Assembly (NCBI RefSeq): GCF_013340205.1
Contig: NZ_BJTG01000011.1
Coordinates: 1 to 64,000 of the forward strand
Length of the DNA: 64,000 nucleotides
From: Anaeromyxobacter diazotrophicus
GTDB taxonomy: Bacteria > Myxococcota > Myxococcia > Myxococcales > Anaeromyxobacteraceae
Direction of reading: 5' to 3'
Program-made: the position numbers and the translations under genes
Notes under the pieces: generated by a model
Databases searched by the model: none
Told to the model about the DNA's origin: nothing
What the model saw: only the letters and a program-made list of their open reading frames with translations
Part shown: piece after piece, positions 34,002 to 47,988 of the stretch
How positions within the stretch are numbered: position 1 is the stretch's first letter
Layout: each line of letters opens with the position of its first letter

Positions 34002-36698
34002 ATGCCCACGCTCACGCTCATCGACGGCTCGGGGTTCGTCTTCCGCGCCTACCACGCGCTGCCGCACCTCTCCACCACCAAGGGCGTGCCGACGAACGCC
34101 GTCTACGGCTTCACGACCATGCTCCTCAAGGCGCTGCGGGAGCACGCGCCGACGCACGTGGCGCTCGTCTTCGACGCCGGCCGCAAGAGCTTCCGGAACG
34201 AGCTCGACCCGACCTACAAGGCGAACCGCCCGGAGGCGCCCGACGACCTGGCGCGCCAGTTCCCGCTGGTGCGCGAGGTGGCGCGGGCGCTCAACGTCCC
34301 CGTGCTGGAGGAGGCCGGGTTCGAGGCCGACGACGTCATCGCCACGCTGGCCTGCCGCGCGCGGGAGCAGGGGTTCGAGGTGGTGGTCGTCACCGGGGAC
34401 AAGGACTTCGCCCAGCTGGTCGACGACAAGCTCTCCCTCTACGACCCCATGGCGGAGGCGAGCGGCCGGGGCGGCTGGACCGGCCCGGCCGAGGTCGAGA
34501 AGAAGCTCGGCATCCCGCCCGCGCAGGCGGTCGAGTACCAGGCCATCCTGGGGGACAAGATCGACAACGTCCCCGGGCTGCCGGGGGTGGGGGAGGTCAC
34601 CGCCGCCGCGCTGGTGCGCAAGTTCGGCTCGGTGGAGGAGATGCTGCGCCGCCCCGAGGAGATCCCGGCGGCGGTGGCGCGCGGCGGCGAGAAGCTCAAG
34701 GAGAAGATCGTCGCCGGCGCGGAGCGCCTGCGCCTGAACCGTCGGCTGGTCGCGCTGCGCAGCGACATGGCGCTGCCCTACCGGCCGGCGGACTTCGCGC
34801 GGCAGCCCTTCGACGCGGAGAAGACGCGGGCCCTCTTCGGCGAGCTCGAGTTCTCGCGGCTGCTCAAGGACCTGCCGGCGCCCCCGCCCACCGCCCGGCG
34901 GGAGGAGACCGAGCTCGTCCTCACCCGCGCCGCGCTCGACGCCGCGGTGGCGGCGGTGCGCGCGGCGGGCGAGGTGGGCCTGCGCGCGGCGCTGGGCGAC
35001 GGCCACCCGCGCAAGGAGCCGCCGTTCGGCGTGGCGTTCGCGGGCGGCGGGCGCGCCTTCTACCTGCCCCTCGGCCACCGCTACCTGGGCGCGCCGGCGC
35101 AGCTCTCCCTGGCCGAGGCGCGCGAGGGGCTCCGGCCGCTGGTGGAGGACGCGGAGGTGGCGAAGCACGGCCACGATCTCAAGGCCGAGGCGCACGCGCT
35201 CCGGCAGCTCGGGCTCGAGCTGCGCGGCCCGGGGGTGGACACCGAGATCGCGAGCCGGCTCCTGCTCCCCACCCGGCGCGAGCACGCGCTGGTGGACGTG
35301 GCGCGGGAGCGGCTCTCCTGCGAGCTGCCGCCGATGGAGGAGGGCGGGGGCGGGAAGCGCGGCGCGCGCACGCCGCCCTGGGAGCTGCCGGCGGAGCAGG
35401 TGGGGACCGCCGCGGGGGCCTGCGCGGCGGTGCTCCCGGACCTCGCCGCCGCGCTCCGGCGCGGGCTGGAGGACGAGGGGCTCACCCGGCTCTACGAGGA
35501 GGTGGAGCGGCCGCTCGTCCCGGTGCTGGCGCGGATGGAGCGGCTCGGCATCCAGGTGGACACCTCCGCCATGGACGCGATGAGCGCCGAGTTCGGGAGC
35601 GCCATCCAGGAGCTGGAGAAGCGCATCCACGGCGCGGCCGGGCGCGCGTTCAACGTCGCCTCCACCCGCGAGCTGGCGCAGGTGCTCTTCGAGGAGCTGA
35701 AGCTGCCGGTGCTGAAGCGGCTCAAGACCGGCCCCTCGACCGACCAGGAGGTGCTGGAGAAGCTGGCCGAGCAGCACCCCCTGCCGGCGCTGGTGCTGGA
35801 GCACCGCTCGCTCTCGAAGCTCAAGGGCACCTACGTCGACGCCCTGCCGCAGCTCGTCGAGGCGGACGGCCGCATCCACACCACCTTCCACCAGGGCGGC
35901 GCCGCCACCGGCCGGCTCAGCTCCTCCGACCCGAACCTCCAGAACATCCCCATCCGCACCGAGCTGTCGAAGCGGATCCGCGCCACCTTCGTGGCGCCGC
36001 CGGGCCAGCTGCTGCTCTCGGCCGACTACTCGCAGGTGGAGCTCCGGATCCTGGCTCACTTCGCGAAGGACCCGGCCCTGCTCGCCGCCTTCCAGCGGCG
36101 GGAGGACGTGCACGCCGCCACCGCCGCCGAGACCTTCGGGGTGGCCCGCGAGGCGGTGACGAGCGACCAGCGGCGCATCGCCAAGGTGCTCAACTTCGGC
36201 ATCGCCTACGGGCTCTCCGCCTTCGGCCTGTCGCAGCGGCTCGACCTGCCGCCGGCGGAGGCGCAGGGCATCATCGACCGGTACTTCGCGCGCTACGCGG
36301 CGGTGAAGGCCTGGCTCGAGGCGACGGTGGCGGAGGCGCGCCGGACGGGCGAGGTGCGCACGCTCTTCGGGCGCAAGCGGGCCCTGCCGGAGCTGCTCTC
36401 CCGCAACCCCGCGCTGCGGCAGGGGGCGGAGCGGATGGCGGTCAACACGCCCATCCAGGGCACCGCCGCCGACCTCATCAAGATCGCGATGATCAGGGTC
36501 GACCGCGAGCTCGCTGCGCGCGGGCTCGACGCGCGGCTGCTCCTGCAGGTGCACGACGAGCTGGTGCTGGAGGTGGCGGAGCGGGACGCCGAGGCGGCCG
36601 CCGAGCTGGTGCGGACGCAGATGGGCGCGGCGGCGGAGCTGGCGGTGCCGCTCGAGGTGGAGGTGGGGACGGGGCGGAGCTGGGCCGAGGCGCACTAG
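34002..36698 (+). CDS. polA: DNA polymerase I with apparently inactive proofreading domain
   Basis: 898 residues. The 5'-3' exonuclease (1-290) is intact, with LIDGSGFVFRAYHA, FEADDVIATLA, VTGDKDFAQLV and GDKIDNVPG. The polymerase domain has motif A (SADYSQVELR), the O-helix (RRIAKVLNFGIAYG) and motif C (QVHDELVLEV). The middle domain (about 305-480) aligns with 3'-5' exonuclease by fold, but the first DxE is replaced around VGLRAALGDG, and the second acidic site reads DLKAEAH, so proofreading is probably lost, as in Taq polymerase. A TATGCT box at 33984-33989 is only 12 bases before the ATG and there is no ribosome binding site. The gene faces divIVA. Confidence 0.96.
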   Translation: MPTLTLIDGSGFVFRAYHALPHLSTTKGVPTNAVYGFTTMLLKALREHAPTHVALVFDAGRKSFRNELDPTYKANRPEAPDDLARQFPLVREVARALNVPVLEEAGFEADDVIATLACRAREQGFEVVVVTGDKDFAQLVDDKLSLYDPMAEASGRGGWTGPAEVEKKLGIPPAQAVEYQAILGDKIDNVPGLPGVGEVTAAALVRKFGSVEEMLRRPEEIPAAVARGGEKLKEKIVAGAERLRLNRRLVALRSDMALPYRPADFARQPFDAEKTRALFGELEFSRLLKDLPAPPPTARREETELVLTRAALDAAVAAVRAAGEVGLRAALGDGHPRKEPPFGVAFAGGGRAFYLPLGHRYLGAPAQLSLAEAREGLRPLVEDAEVAKHGHDLKAEAHALRQLGLELRGPGVDTEIASRLLLPTRREHALVDVARERLSCELPPMEEGGGGKRGARTPPWELPAEQVGTAAGACAAVLPDLAAALRRGLEDEGLTRLYEEVERPLVPVLARMERLGIQVDTSAMDAMSAEFGSAIQELEKRIHGAAGRAFNVASTRELAQVLFEELKLPVLKRLKTGPSTDQEVLEKLAEQHPLPALVLEHRSLSKLKGTYVDALPQLVEADGRIHTTFHQGGAATGRLSSSDPNLQNIPIRTELSKRIRATFVAPPGQLLLSADYSQVELRILAHFAKDPALLAAFQRREDVHAATAAETFGVAREAVTSDQRRIAKVLNFGIAYGLSAFGLSQRLDLPPAEAQGIIDRYFARYAAVKAWLEATVAEARRTGEVRTLFGRKRALPELLSRNPALRQGAERMAVNTPIQGTAADLIKIAMIRVDRELAARGLDARLLLQVHDELVLEVAERDAEAAAELVRTQMGAAAELAVPLEVEVGTGRSWAEAH

Positions 36699-36706
36699 CG
36701 GTCGCG

Positions 36707-36728
36707 TCGCCGCAGCCGGTCGCGGCGA
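36707..36728. terminator. Stem-loop between convergent polA and divIVA
   Basis: TCGCCGC (36707-36713) and GCGGCGA (36722-36728) form a perfect 7-bp stem with an 8-base loop in the 44-base gap between two converging genes. It could act from both sides. There is no T-tract, so it is not a standard intrinsic terminator. Confidence 0.35.
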
Positions 36729-36742
36729 GGCGCGAACCCGCG

Positions 36743-37246
36743 TTACGCGTTCTCGGACTTCTTCTTCGCGGGCAGGTACTCCACCCCCGCCTCGCGGCCG
36801 TCGTGGGCGAACGTCTCGAGGAGCTTGAGGTGGCCGCCGACCATGGCGCGCACCTCCGCCTCGAACTGCACGCGCTGCCGCTTCATCTCGTTGATGTCGT
36901 CGACGATGCGGGTGTAGCGCTGGTGCGCGCCCTGGACGATCTTCTCCGCCTGCAGCTCCGCCTCGGCGAGCGTGATCTCCGCCTCCTTGCGCGCCGCCTC
37001 GCGGATCTCCTCGCACGCCTTCTGCGCGGTGATCATGGTCTCCTGCAGCGCGCGCTCCCGGCTGCGCAGCTCGGAGATCTCCTCGTCCATGTGCTGCACG
37101 TCCTCGCGCAGCATCTGGTTCTCGCGCGCCAGCTCCTCCACCTGGGTGGCGACGAGCGAGAGGAAGCCCTGCACCTCCTCGCGGTCGAAGCCGCGCATGC
37201 GGCGGCGGAAGGCCTTCTGCGTGATGTCGAGGGGCGTGATCTTCAT
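36743..37246 (-). CDS. divIVA: DivIVA-family cell-pole/division scaffold
   Basis: 167 residues from ATG 37246; the open frame continues upstream only as shadow. The N-terminus has the membrane-binding DivIVA signature (ITPLDITQKAFRRRMRGFDREEVQGFL). The rest, about 30-150, is a long coiled coil rich in Glu, Arg and Gln. The end is Lys-rich. DivIVA proteins bind curved membrane and recruit partners at poles or septa. Members in delta-proteobacteria and myxobacteria look like this in length and form. Confidence 0.93.
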   Translation of the reverse strand: MKITPLDITQKAFRRRMRGFDREEVQGFLSLVATQVEELARENQMLREDVQHMDEEISELRSRERALQETMITAQKACEEIREAARKEAEITLAEAELQAEKIVQGAHQRYTRIVDDINEMKRQRVQFEAEVRAMVGGHLKLLETFAHDGREAGVEYLPAKKKSENA

Positions 37247-37341
37247 GGCGGCTCCCGGTGGGGCGGGGCCGACCCTACCGCGCTTCCGAGACTCCGTCCA
37301 AATCGCGCACGGCGACCGACACCCGCCCACACCGCGGGGCG

Positions 37342-39435
37342 CTACGCCGGGCCGGCCAGCGCGCGCGGCGCGGGCGGGCGGAGCTCCGGGGGCGCGGCGA
37401 CCGCGAACGTGAGCGGGAGCTCGACGCGGAAGGTGGTCCCGCGCCCGGCGCCGCTCTCGAGGGCGATGTGCCCGCCGTGGGCCTCCGCGATGCTCCGGGC
37501 GATGTAGAGGCCGAGGCCGAGCCCGCCGCGGCCGGGGTGGTGCCCCTGCGCGAACGGCGCGAAGAGCCGGGCCTGCTCCGCTGCGGGGATGCCCGGGCCG
37601 GTGTCGGCGACGGTGAGCGCGGCGCCCGCGACCGAGCGCTCCGCCCGGACGGTGATCGCGCCGCTCCCGCCGTGCTTCACCGCGTTCGCGACCAGGTTGG
37701 TGACGAGCTGCTCCAGGCGCGTCCGGTCCCATCGGCCCACCAGCCCGTCCGCGACCTCGACCGCCAGCGCGCGCCGGCTCGCCCCGAGCTCCGCCTCGAA
37801 GCGCGCCGCCGTCTCGCGCACCACCTCGGCCAGGTCGCAGGGCGCCAGCTCCAGCGAGAGCCGCTCGCTCCGGATGCGGGCCAGGTCGAGCAGCGTGTTC
37901 ACGAGGGCCGTCAGGCGATCGACCTGGCGCGCCACCACGCCCAGCCGGCGCTGCGTCTCCGGGTCCACCGCGGCCCCCGGGCGCGCGCTCTGCTTCCGGA
38001 GCAGCTCGACCTGCAGGTGGAGCGCCGAGAGCGGCGTGCGCAGCTCGTGCGAGGCGATGGAGAGGAACTCCTCCCGGGCGCGGACCGCGGCCGCGGTCTT
38101 GGCGTGGAGCAGCGCGTTCTCGATGCCCTGGGTGAGCCTGCGGGCGAACTCCTCCGCCAGGCCGCGGTCGTGCGCGCCGAACCGACCCGCGGCGGCGAAG
38201 AGGGAGAGGGTCCCGAGGCGCTGGCCGCGCGCCACCAGCGGGAGGACGAAGGCGCTCGCGGCCCGCAGCGCCTCGGGGAGCTCGGCCGCGTCCGCGCCGG
38301 CCGGGGCGAGCGGGAGCGGCCCCTCGAGCAGCGCCGGCGCCGCGACGCCGCGCCGCTCGGACCGGCCGAGGCGCTCCGCGGCGCGCTCGGCCGGCGCCTG
38401 CAGCTCCGGGCTGGCGTGGGCCACCACCGCCGCGAAGCCCTCCACCTCGACGCACGCCCACTCGGCGAGCGAGCCGGCGGCCATGGCGGCGCCCGCCTGC
38501 GCGAGCTCGTGCACCTCGAGGCTGCGCGAGAGCTCGTCCGAGGCGCGCGCCAGGAAGGCCGCCTCCGAGCGCGCGTGGACGGACGCGGTGACGTCGACCG
38601 AGAGCGCGTGGAGCTCGACCCGGCTCGGCTCGTCGCCGGGGAGCAGGCGCAGGGTGGTCTCGAAGAAGGCCGTGCTCCGGTCGGCCCGGAAGAGGCGGTG
38701 CTCGAGGGTGGCGGGCGCGCCGCCCGGGGAGAGCGCGGCGGCGGCGGCGGCGAAGCGCGGGCGGTCCGCCGGCGGCAGGCGCTCCAGCCAGGACGCCGGC
38801 TCGGCCGTCCAGCGCTCGAGCGGGAAGCCGAGCAGCGGCCCCGCGCTGGGGCTCACGAAGGTGCACCCGAGCGTGAGGGGGTCGAGCGTCCAGGCGATGG
38901 CGTGCGAGAGGCCCTCCACGAGCGTCTGGTACCGGCGCTGGGCCACCTGCTGGCGGCGCAGCGCGCGCACCTCCAGCTGGGCCAAGGTGTGGGCGTGCTC
39001 GCGCCGCTCGTGGGCGCGCAGGAGCTCCGCCTGCCGCTGGATCTCGAGCCGCGCCCGGTGCAGCGCCACGAAGGCCGCCACCTTCGACCGCAGCACCTCC
39101 GGCTGGAGCGGCTTGCGGAGGTAGTCGACGCCGCCGCTCTCGTACCCGGCGAGCACGCGCGCCTCGTCCTCGGCGAAGGCGGTGACGAAGACGATGGGGA
39201 TGTTGCGCGTCCGCTCGTTCTGGCGGACGAGCCGCGCCGTCTCGTAGCCGTCCATCCCCGGCATCTGGACGTCCATCAGGATGAGCGCGCAGTCGTGCTT
39301 CAGGAGGAAGCGCAGGGCCTCGGCGCCCGACTCCGCCTTCACCAGCTCGTACTCGGGCGAGGCGAGCGCCGCCTCCAGCGCGAGCAGGTTGGAAGGCCGG
39401 TCGTCGACCAGCAGGATCTGGATCGCCTCGCTCAT
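37342..39435 (-). CDS. Hybrid histidine kinase: receiver-PAS-GAF-kinase
   Basis: 697 residues from ATG 39435, where the protein begins with a receiver (ILLVDDRPSNLLALE, Asp in LILMDVQMPGMDG, Lys in LRKPL). A coiled stretch leads to PAS (about 165-285) and GAF (about 290-440) domains, then HisKA with HELRTPLSALHLQ and HATPase with VADTGPGI and GRGGLGLGLYIA. No membrane segment, so it is cytoplasmic. The frame continues far upstream opposite the next gene, but that is antisense to the poly-HAMP kinase and not coding. It is divergent from that kinase, 177 bases apart, and the two may work together: this N-terminal receiver could take phosphate from the other kinase. Confidence 0.92.
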   Translation of the reverse strand: MSEAIQILLVDDRPSNLLALEAALASPEYELVKAESGAEALRFLLKHDCALILMDVQMPGMDGYETARLVRQNERTRNIPIVFVTAFAEDEARVLAGYESGGVDYLRKPLQPEVLRSKVAAFVALHRARLEIQRQAELLRAHERREHAHTLAQLEVRALRRQQVAQRRYQTLVEGLSHAIAWTLDPLTLGCTFVSPSAGPLLGFPLERWTAEPASWLERLPPADRPRFAAAAAALSPGGAPATLEHRLFRADRSTAFFETTLRLLPGDEPSRVELHALSVDVTASVHARSEAAFLARASDELSRSLEVHELAQAGAAMAAGSLAEWACVEVEGFAAVVAHASPELQAPAERAAERLGRSERRGVAAPALLEGPLPLAPAGADAAELPEALRAASAFVLPLVARGQRLGTLSLFAAAGRFGAHDRGLAEEFARRLTQGIENALLHAKTAAAVRAREEFLSIASHELRTPLSALHLQVELLRKQSARPGAAVDPETQRRLGVVARQVDRLTALVNTLLDLARIRSERLSLELAPCDLAEVVRETAARFEAELGASRRALAVEVADGLVGRWDRTRLEQLVTNLVANAVKHGGSGAITVRAERSVAGAALTVADTGPGIPAAEQARLFAPFAQGHHPGRGGLGLGLYIARSIAEAHGGHIALESGAGRGTTFRVELPLTFAVAAPPELRPPAPRALAGPA

Positions 39436-39612
39436 GGGACCGCCCCGTTCTAGAGACCCCGGGGTGAGGACGCAACGCGACGCGCCTCCCCGCGGTGTTG
39501 CCTCGAATGAGCAGTGGCCCCTCTTAGGGCTAGGAAGTTCGCGGCCCTCTGGGACAATAGCTCCTTCATTTTCGCCGCGGTCCCGCCCCGACGGGTCCGC
39601 TCCCGAGGACGC

Positions 39613-45084
<5,472 letters not shown>

Positions 45085-45120
45085 GGCGCCCGCGCGGCTC
45101 GTACCGGGAGGAGGTCCACC

Positions 45121-45336
45121 TTGGACGATCGCCCTCGCCGCTCACCCTGGAAGCGCCTCCTCGCCGGCCTCGGCGCCGGGGCGCTGCTCGGGCTGACCTA
45201 CAGCTTCGCCTCGCAGGCGCTCGGCTCGACCTGATCGATCGCCTGCAACCCGGCGGTCGCCGGGTCGATGGGGGCGCTGCTCGGCGCGGTGGCCTTCGCG
45301 GGCGACGGAGGGCGCGAGCCGCGCGAGCGGCGCTGA
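45121..45336 (+). CDS. Small membrane selenoprotein candidate with in-frame TGA (Sec38)
   Basis: 71 codons from TTG 45121 with GGGAGGAGG six bases upstream. Codon 38 (45232-45234) is TGA, but the frame stays open to TGA 45334-45336, and third positions remain almost all G/C after it. Read as selenocysteine, the protein has a Gly-rich helix (about 13-30), the motif STUSIACNP and a second helix (about 48-60). I recall small DUF6132 membrane proteins with Gly-Thr-Cys-Pro-(I/L)-Thr-Ser-Asn-Pro at the same place, so Sec would replace a conserved Cys. Cys42 lies four residues away and could pair with it. A hairpin with a GGTC loop follows the TGA. It lies 36 bases after the poly-HAMP kinase gene and is probably co-transcribed. 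The alternative is a pseudogene or sequencing error. Confidence 0.75.
45232..45269 (+). promoter_or_regulatory. Candidate bacterial SECIS element
   Basis: After TGA (45232-45234), CCCGGC (45249-45254) pairs perfectly with GCCGGG (45259-45264) around the loop GGTC (45255-45258). The first loop G is 21 bases past the TGA, inside the window seen for bacterial SECIS elements (roughly 16-37). The E. coli fdhF element also carries GGUC in its apical loop. A lower 5-bp helix is possible between ATCGA (45234-45238) and TCGAT (45265-45269), with a 10-base bulge. SelB would bind here to recode the UGA. Confidence 0.65.
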
Positions 45337-45342
45337 GCGCGC

Positions 45343-46845
45343 CTACCCGAGGCTCTTGAAGATCTCCCGCAGCCGGTCGAGGAGCTGATGCGGCTCCTCG
45401 GGCGGGCGCACCGCGCCGGTGGCGGCCTGCTCGACGGTGCGGGTGAGCCCCGCGCGCCGGCGCGCCAGCACGTCGGTCAGCTTGCGGGCCACCTCGGGCG
45501 CGCGGCCGAACAGCTCGCCGAACGCCTCGCGGTCGACGGCGACGAGCGCGCTGTCCTGCGTCGCGGCGACGGTCGCCGAGCGGGGATCGCCGGTGAGGGC
45601 GGCCATCTCCCCGAAGAAGTCGCCCGGCCCGAGCCGCGCCACCTCCTGCTCGCGGCCGTCCGGCGCGCGCACCCGCACCACCACCTCGCCGTCGGCCACC
45701 ACGTAGAACGGGGCGGGGGCGGTGTCGCCCTGGCGCAGGATGACCTCGCCGCGGCCGAAGCGGGCCACGCGCGCCCGGGCCGCCAGCTCGCGCCGGAGCG
45801 CCGGCTCCACCGGGGCGAGGAAGTCCACGTGCGCGAGCAGGGCCTCCACGTCCACCTCCTCGGCCCCCGCCGCCGGCCGCGCGCCGCGGGCGAGGCGCAC
45901 CTCGTTCCCGACCGGCGAGAGCGCGATCCCGGCGCGGTGCAGGCGGTACCAGAGCTGGGAGCGGACCTCGTCCTCGACCTCGCCGCCCTGCTCCCACCGC
46001 CCCACCCAGAACAGCACCTCGTACTGGATGGCGGCCGGGGCCAGCTCCGCGGTGCGCACCACCGGCGGCGGCTCCGCCACCACCCGGGGGTTCGAGCGCA
46101 CCACCGTCAGCGCCGCGTCCTTGAAGGCGTTCGGCGGCACGTCGTAGGCGAGCGAGAGCGCCACCCGGCGCATGACCGAGCCGCGGCGGGAGAGGTTGTA
46201 GACCGCCTCCTTGGCCACCGCGTTGTTGGGGATGGTGAGCCCCTCGCCGGCGCCGGTGAGGATCCGGGTCGCCCGCCAGCCGATCTCGACCACCTTCCCC
46301 TGGTGGGCGCCGATGCGGACCCAGTCGCCCTCGCCGAACGGCCGCTCCGCCTGCAGCGAGAGCCCGGCGAAGAGGTTGCCGAGCGTCTCCTGCAGCGCGA
46401 GGCCCAGCACGAGGGAGATGACGGCGGAGCTCGCCAGCACCGCGCTGACGTCGATCTCGAGCGTCGCCTGCAGGATGACGAGCAGCGCCAGGACGAACAG
46501 CACCCCGTCCACCAGGTCGCGCAGGATCTTCGGCGTCTCGACCCCGGTGCGGCGGCGGTGGAGCAGGCTCCAGGTGGCGGCGCTCCCGCGGATGGCGCCG
46601 AAGGAGAAGAGCACCAGCCCCGCCACGAAGAGCCCCTTGTCGAGCTTGTGCCAGGAGGCGCGGTTGGGCGTCAGCGCGCGCAGGAAGGCGGTGGCGAGGA
46701 AGAAGAGGAGGTACTTCACGGCGCCGGAGAGGTCGCGCCGGTAGGCCTCGTCGCGCGTGAGCGACCGCGCCGTCATCATTGCGGCGAGGAGCACGAAGCC
46801 GAAGGCGCCGGTGGCGTAGCGGGCGAGGAAGTCCTCGAGGTCCAT
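45343..46845 (-). CDS. MscS-type channel with C-terminal cyclic-nucleotide-binding domain
   Basis: 500 residues. About four or five membrane helices occupy 1-150; the pore-lining helix and MscS beta domain follow (LALQETLGNLFAGL, then GDWVRIG, GKVVEIGWRATRI and IPNNAVAKEAVYN). Residues about 350-470 form a cNMP-binding domain: RFGRGEVILRQGD, FYVVADGEVVVRV, GDFFGEMAALTGDPRSATVAA. The pattern FGEMAALTG followed by RSAT is the phosphate-binding cassette. The channel probably opens to membrane tension or a bound nucleotide. It converges on the selenoprotein candidate with a six-base gap and is divergent from holB. Confidence 0.9.
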   Translation of the reverse strand: MDLEDFLARYATGAFGFVLLAAMMTARSLTRDEAYRRDLSGAVKYLLFFLATAFLRALTPNRASWHKLDKGLFVAGLVLFSFGAIRGSAATWSLLHRRRTGVETPKILRDLVDGVLFVLALLVILQATLEIDVSAVLASSAVISLVLGLALQETLGNLFAGLSLQAERPFGEGDWVRIGAHQGKVVEIGWRATRILTGAGEGLTIPNNAVAKEAVYNLSRRGSVMRRVALSLAYDVPPNAFKDAALTVVRSNPRVVAEPPPVVRTAELAPAAIQYEVLFWVGRWEQGGEVEDEVRSQLWYRLHRAGIALSPVGNEVRLARGARPAAGAEEVDVEALLAHVDFLAPVEPALRRELAARARVARFGRGEVILRQGDTAPAPFYVVADGEVVVRVRAPDGREQEVARLGPGDFFGEMAALTGDPRSATVAATQDSALVAVDREAFGELFGRAPEVARKLTDVLARRRAGLTRTVEQAATGAVRPPEEPHQLLDRLREIFKSLG

Positions 46846-46926
46846 GGGACGAGCATCCTACCGCCGGCGGCCCGCGCAAAGCGGCGGAAGCGCCCGCCCG
46901 GCCTTATGTTATGGTCCGCCCGCCCC

Positions 46927-47988
46927 ATGCCGTTCTCGGAGCTCATCGGCCAGGATCGCGCCCTCGGCGCGCTGCGCGCGGCGCTCTCGCGGGGAGCCCT
47001 CCACCACGCCTACCTCTTCGCCGGTCCGGAGGGGGTGGGGAAGGGCACCGCGGCGCGGCTGCTCGCGCAGGCGGCCAACTGCGAGGGCGGGGCGGCATCG
47101 GGGAGCGCCGCCGGCTTCCGGACCGACCCCTGCGGCGCGTGCGGCCCCTGCCGCAAGATCGCCCGCGGCACCCACCCCGACGTCCTCGCGCTGGCGGAGG
47201 AGCGGGTCATGGCGAAGGCCGGCCGCTGGGAGCCGAAGGGCGGGCGGACGCCGTCGAAGGACATCGTGGTGGACCAGGTCCGCGACCTCGTCGACCACCG
47301 CCTGTCGCTGCGCCGCTTCGAGGGGCGCCGCCGGTTCGTGGTCATCGACCCCGCCGACGCGCTCAACCCGCAGGCGCAGAACGCGCTCCTCAAGACGCTG
47401 GAGGAGCCGCCCGCCGACACCACCCTCGTGCTCGTCGCCTCGAGCCCGGACGCGCTGCTCCCCACGATCCGCTCGCGCTGCGCCCGGCTCGCCTTCGCGC
47501 CGCTGCCGGAGGCGCTCCTGGCCGAGCGGCTCGCCGCGGCCGGTCGCGCGCCCGAGGACGCGCGCCTGCTGGCGGCGCTGTCCGGCGGCTCCCTGGGGCG
47601 CGCGCTCGCGCTCGACCCGGACGCGCTCCGCGCCCGCGAGGAGGCGGTGGCGGCCGCCGCGGCGCTCGACCCGGGCGACGCCTCCACCTGGATCACCTTC
47701 GCCGCCGCGCAGGCCGAGGATCGCGAGGCGGCGCGCGAGACCTGCGAGCTCCTGCAGCTCTGGCTCCGGGACGTGCTGGCCTTCCAGGCGGCGGGCGCCG
47801 CGGCGCCGCTCGCGCTGGCGGAGCTGGCCGAGCGGACGGCCGCCGCCGCCGGGGCGCTCGCGCCGGCGGACGTGCTCCGCCGCGGCGAGGCGGCGCGCGA
47901 GGCGGCGGCGGCGCTCCTCCAGAACGCGTCCCCGGCGCTGGCGCTGGAGCGCATGCTCATCGACTGGTTCCATGGCGAGCTTCGGTAA
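46927..47988 (+). CDS. holB: DNA polymerase III delta-prime subunit
   Basis: 353 residues, an AAA+ clamp-loader subunit. It opens with ELIGQDRALGALRAAL and HAYLFAGPEGVGKG (P-loop). Four Cys (NCEGG, then CGACGPC) bind zinc. VIDPADALNPQAQNALLKTLEEPP and SRC (sensor 1 and Arg finger region) are typical. It helps load the sliding clamp with DnaX and HolA, whose gene overlaps its 3' end by 17 bases. TATGTT/TATGGT boxes (46905-46915) lie 11-16 bases before the ATG with no ribosome binding site, so the leader is very short. It starts the holB-holA-metG-tatD run. Confidence 0.93.
   Translation: MPFSELIGQDRALGALRAALSRGALHHAYLFAGPEGVGKGTAARLLAQAANCEGGAASGSAAGFRTDPCGACGPCRKIARGTHPDVLALAEERVMAKAGRWEPKGGRTPSKDIVVDQVRDLVDHRLSLRRFEGRRRFVVIDPADALNPQAQNALLKTLEEPPADTTLVLVASSPDALLPTIRSRCARLAFAPLPEALLAERLAAAGRAPEDARLLAALSGGSLGRALALDPDALRAREEAVAAAAALDPGDASTWITFAAAQAEDREAARETCELLQLWLRDVLAFQAAGAAAPLALAELAERTAAAAGALAPADVLRRGEAAREAAAALLQNASPALALERMLIDWFHGELR

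Noticed and set aside
45268-45336. Independent small peptide starting at the ATG after the TGA
   Set aside because: It would be only 22 codons with no ribosome binding site; the upstream half has an excellent site in the same frame, so read-through is simpler.
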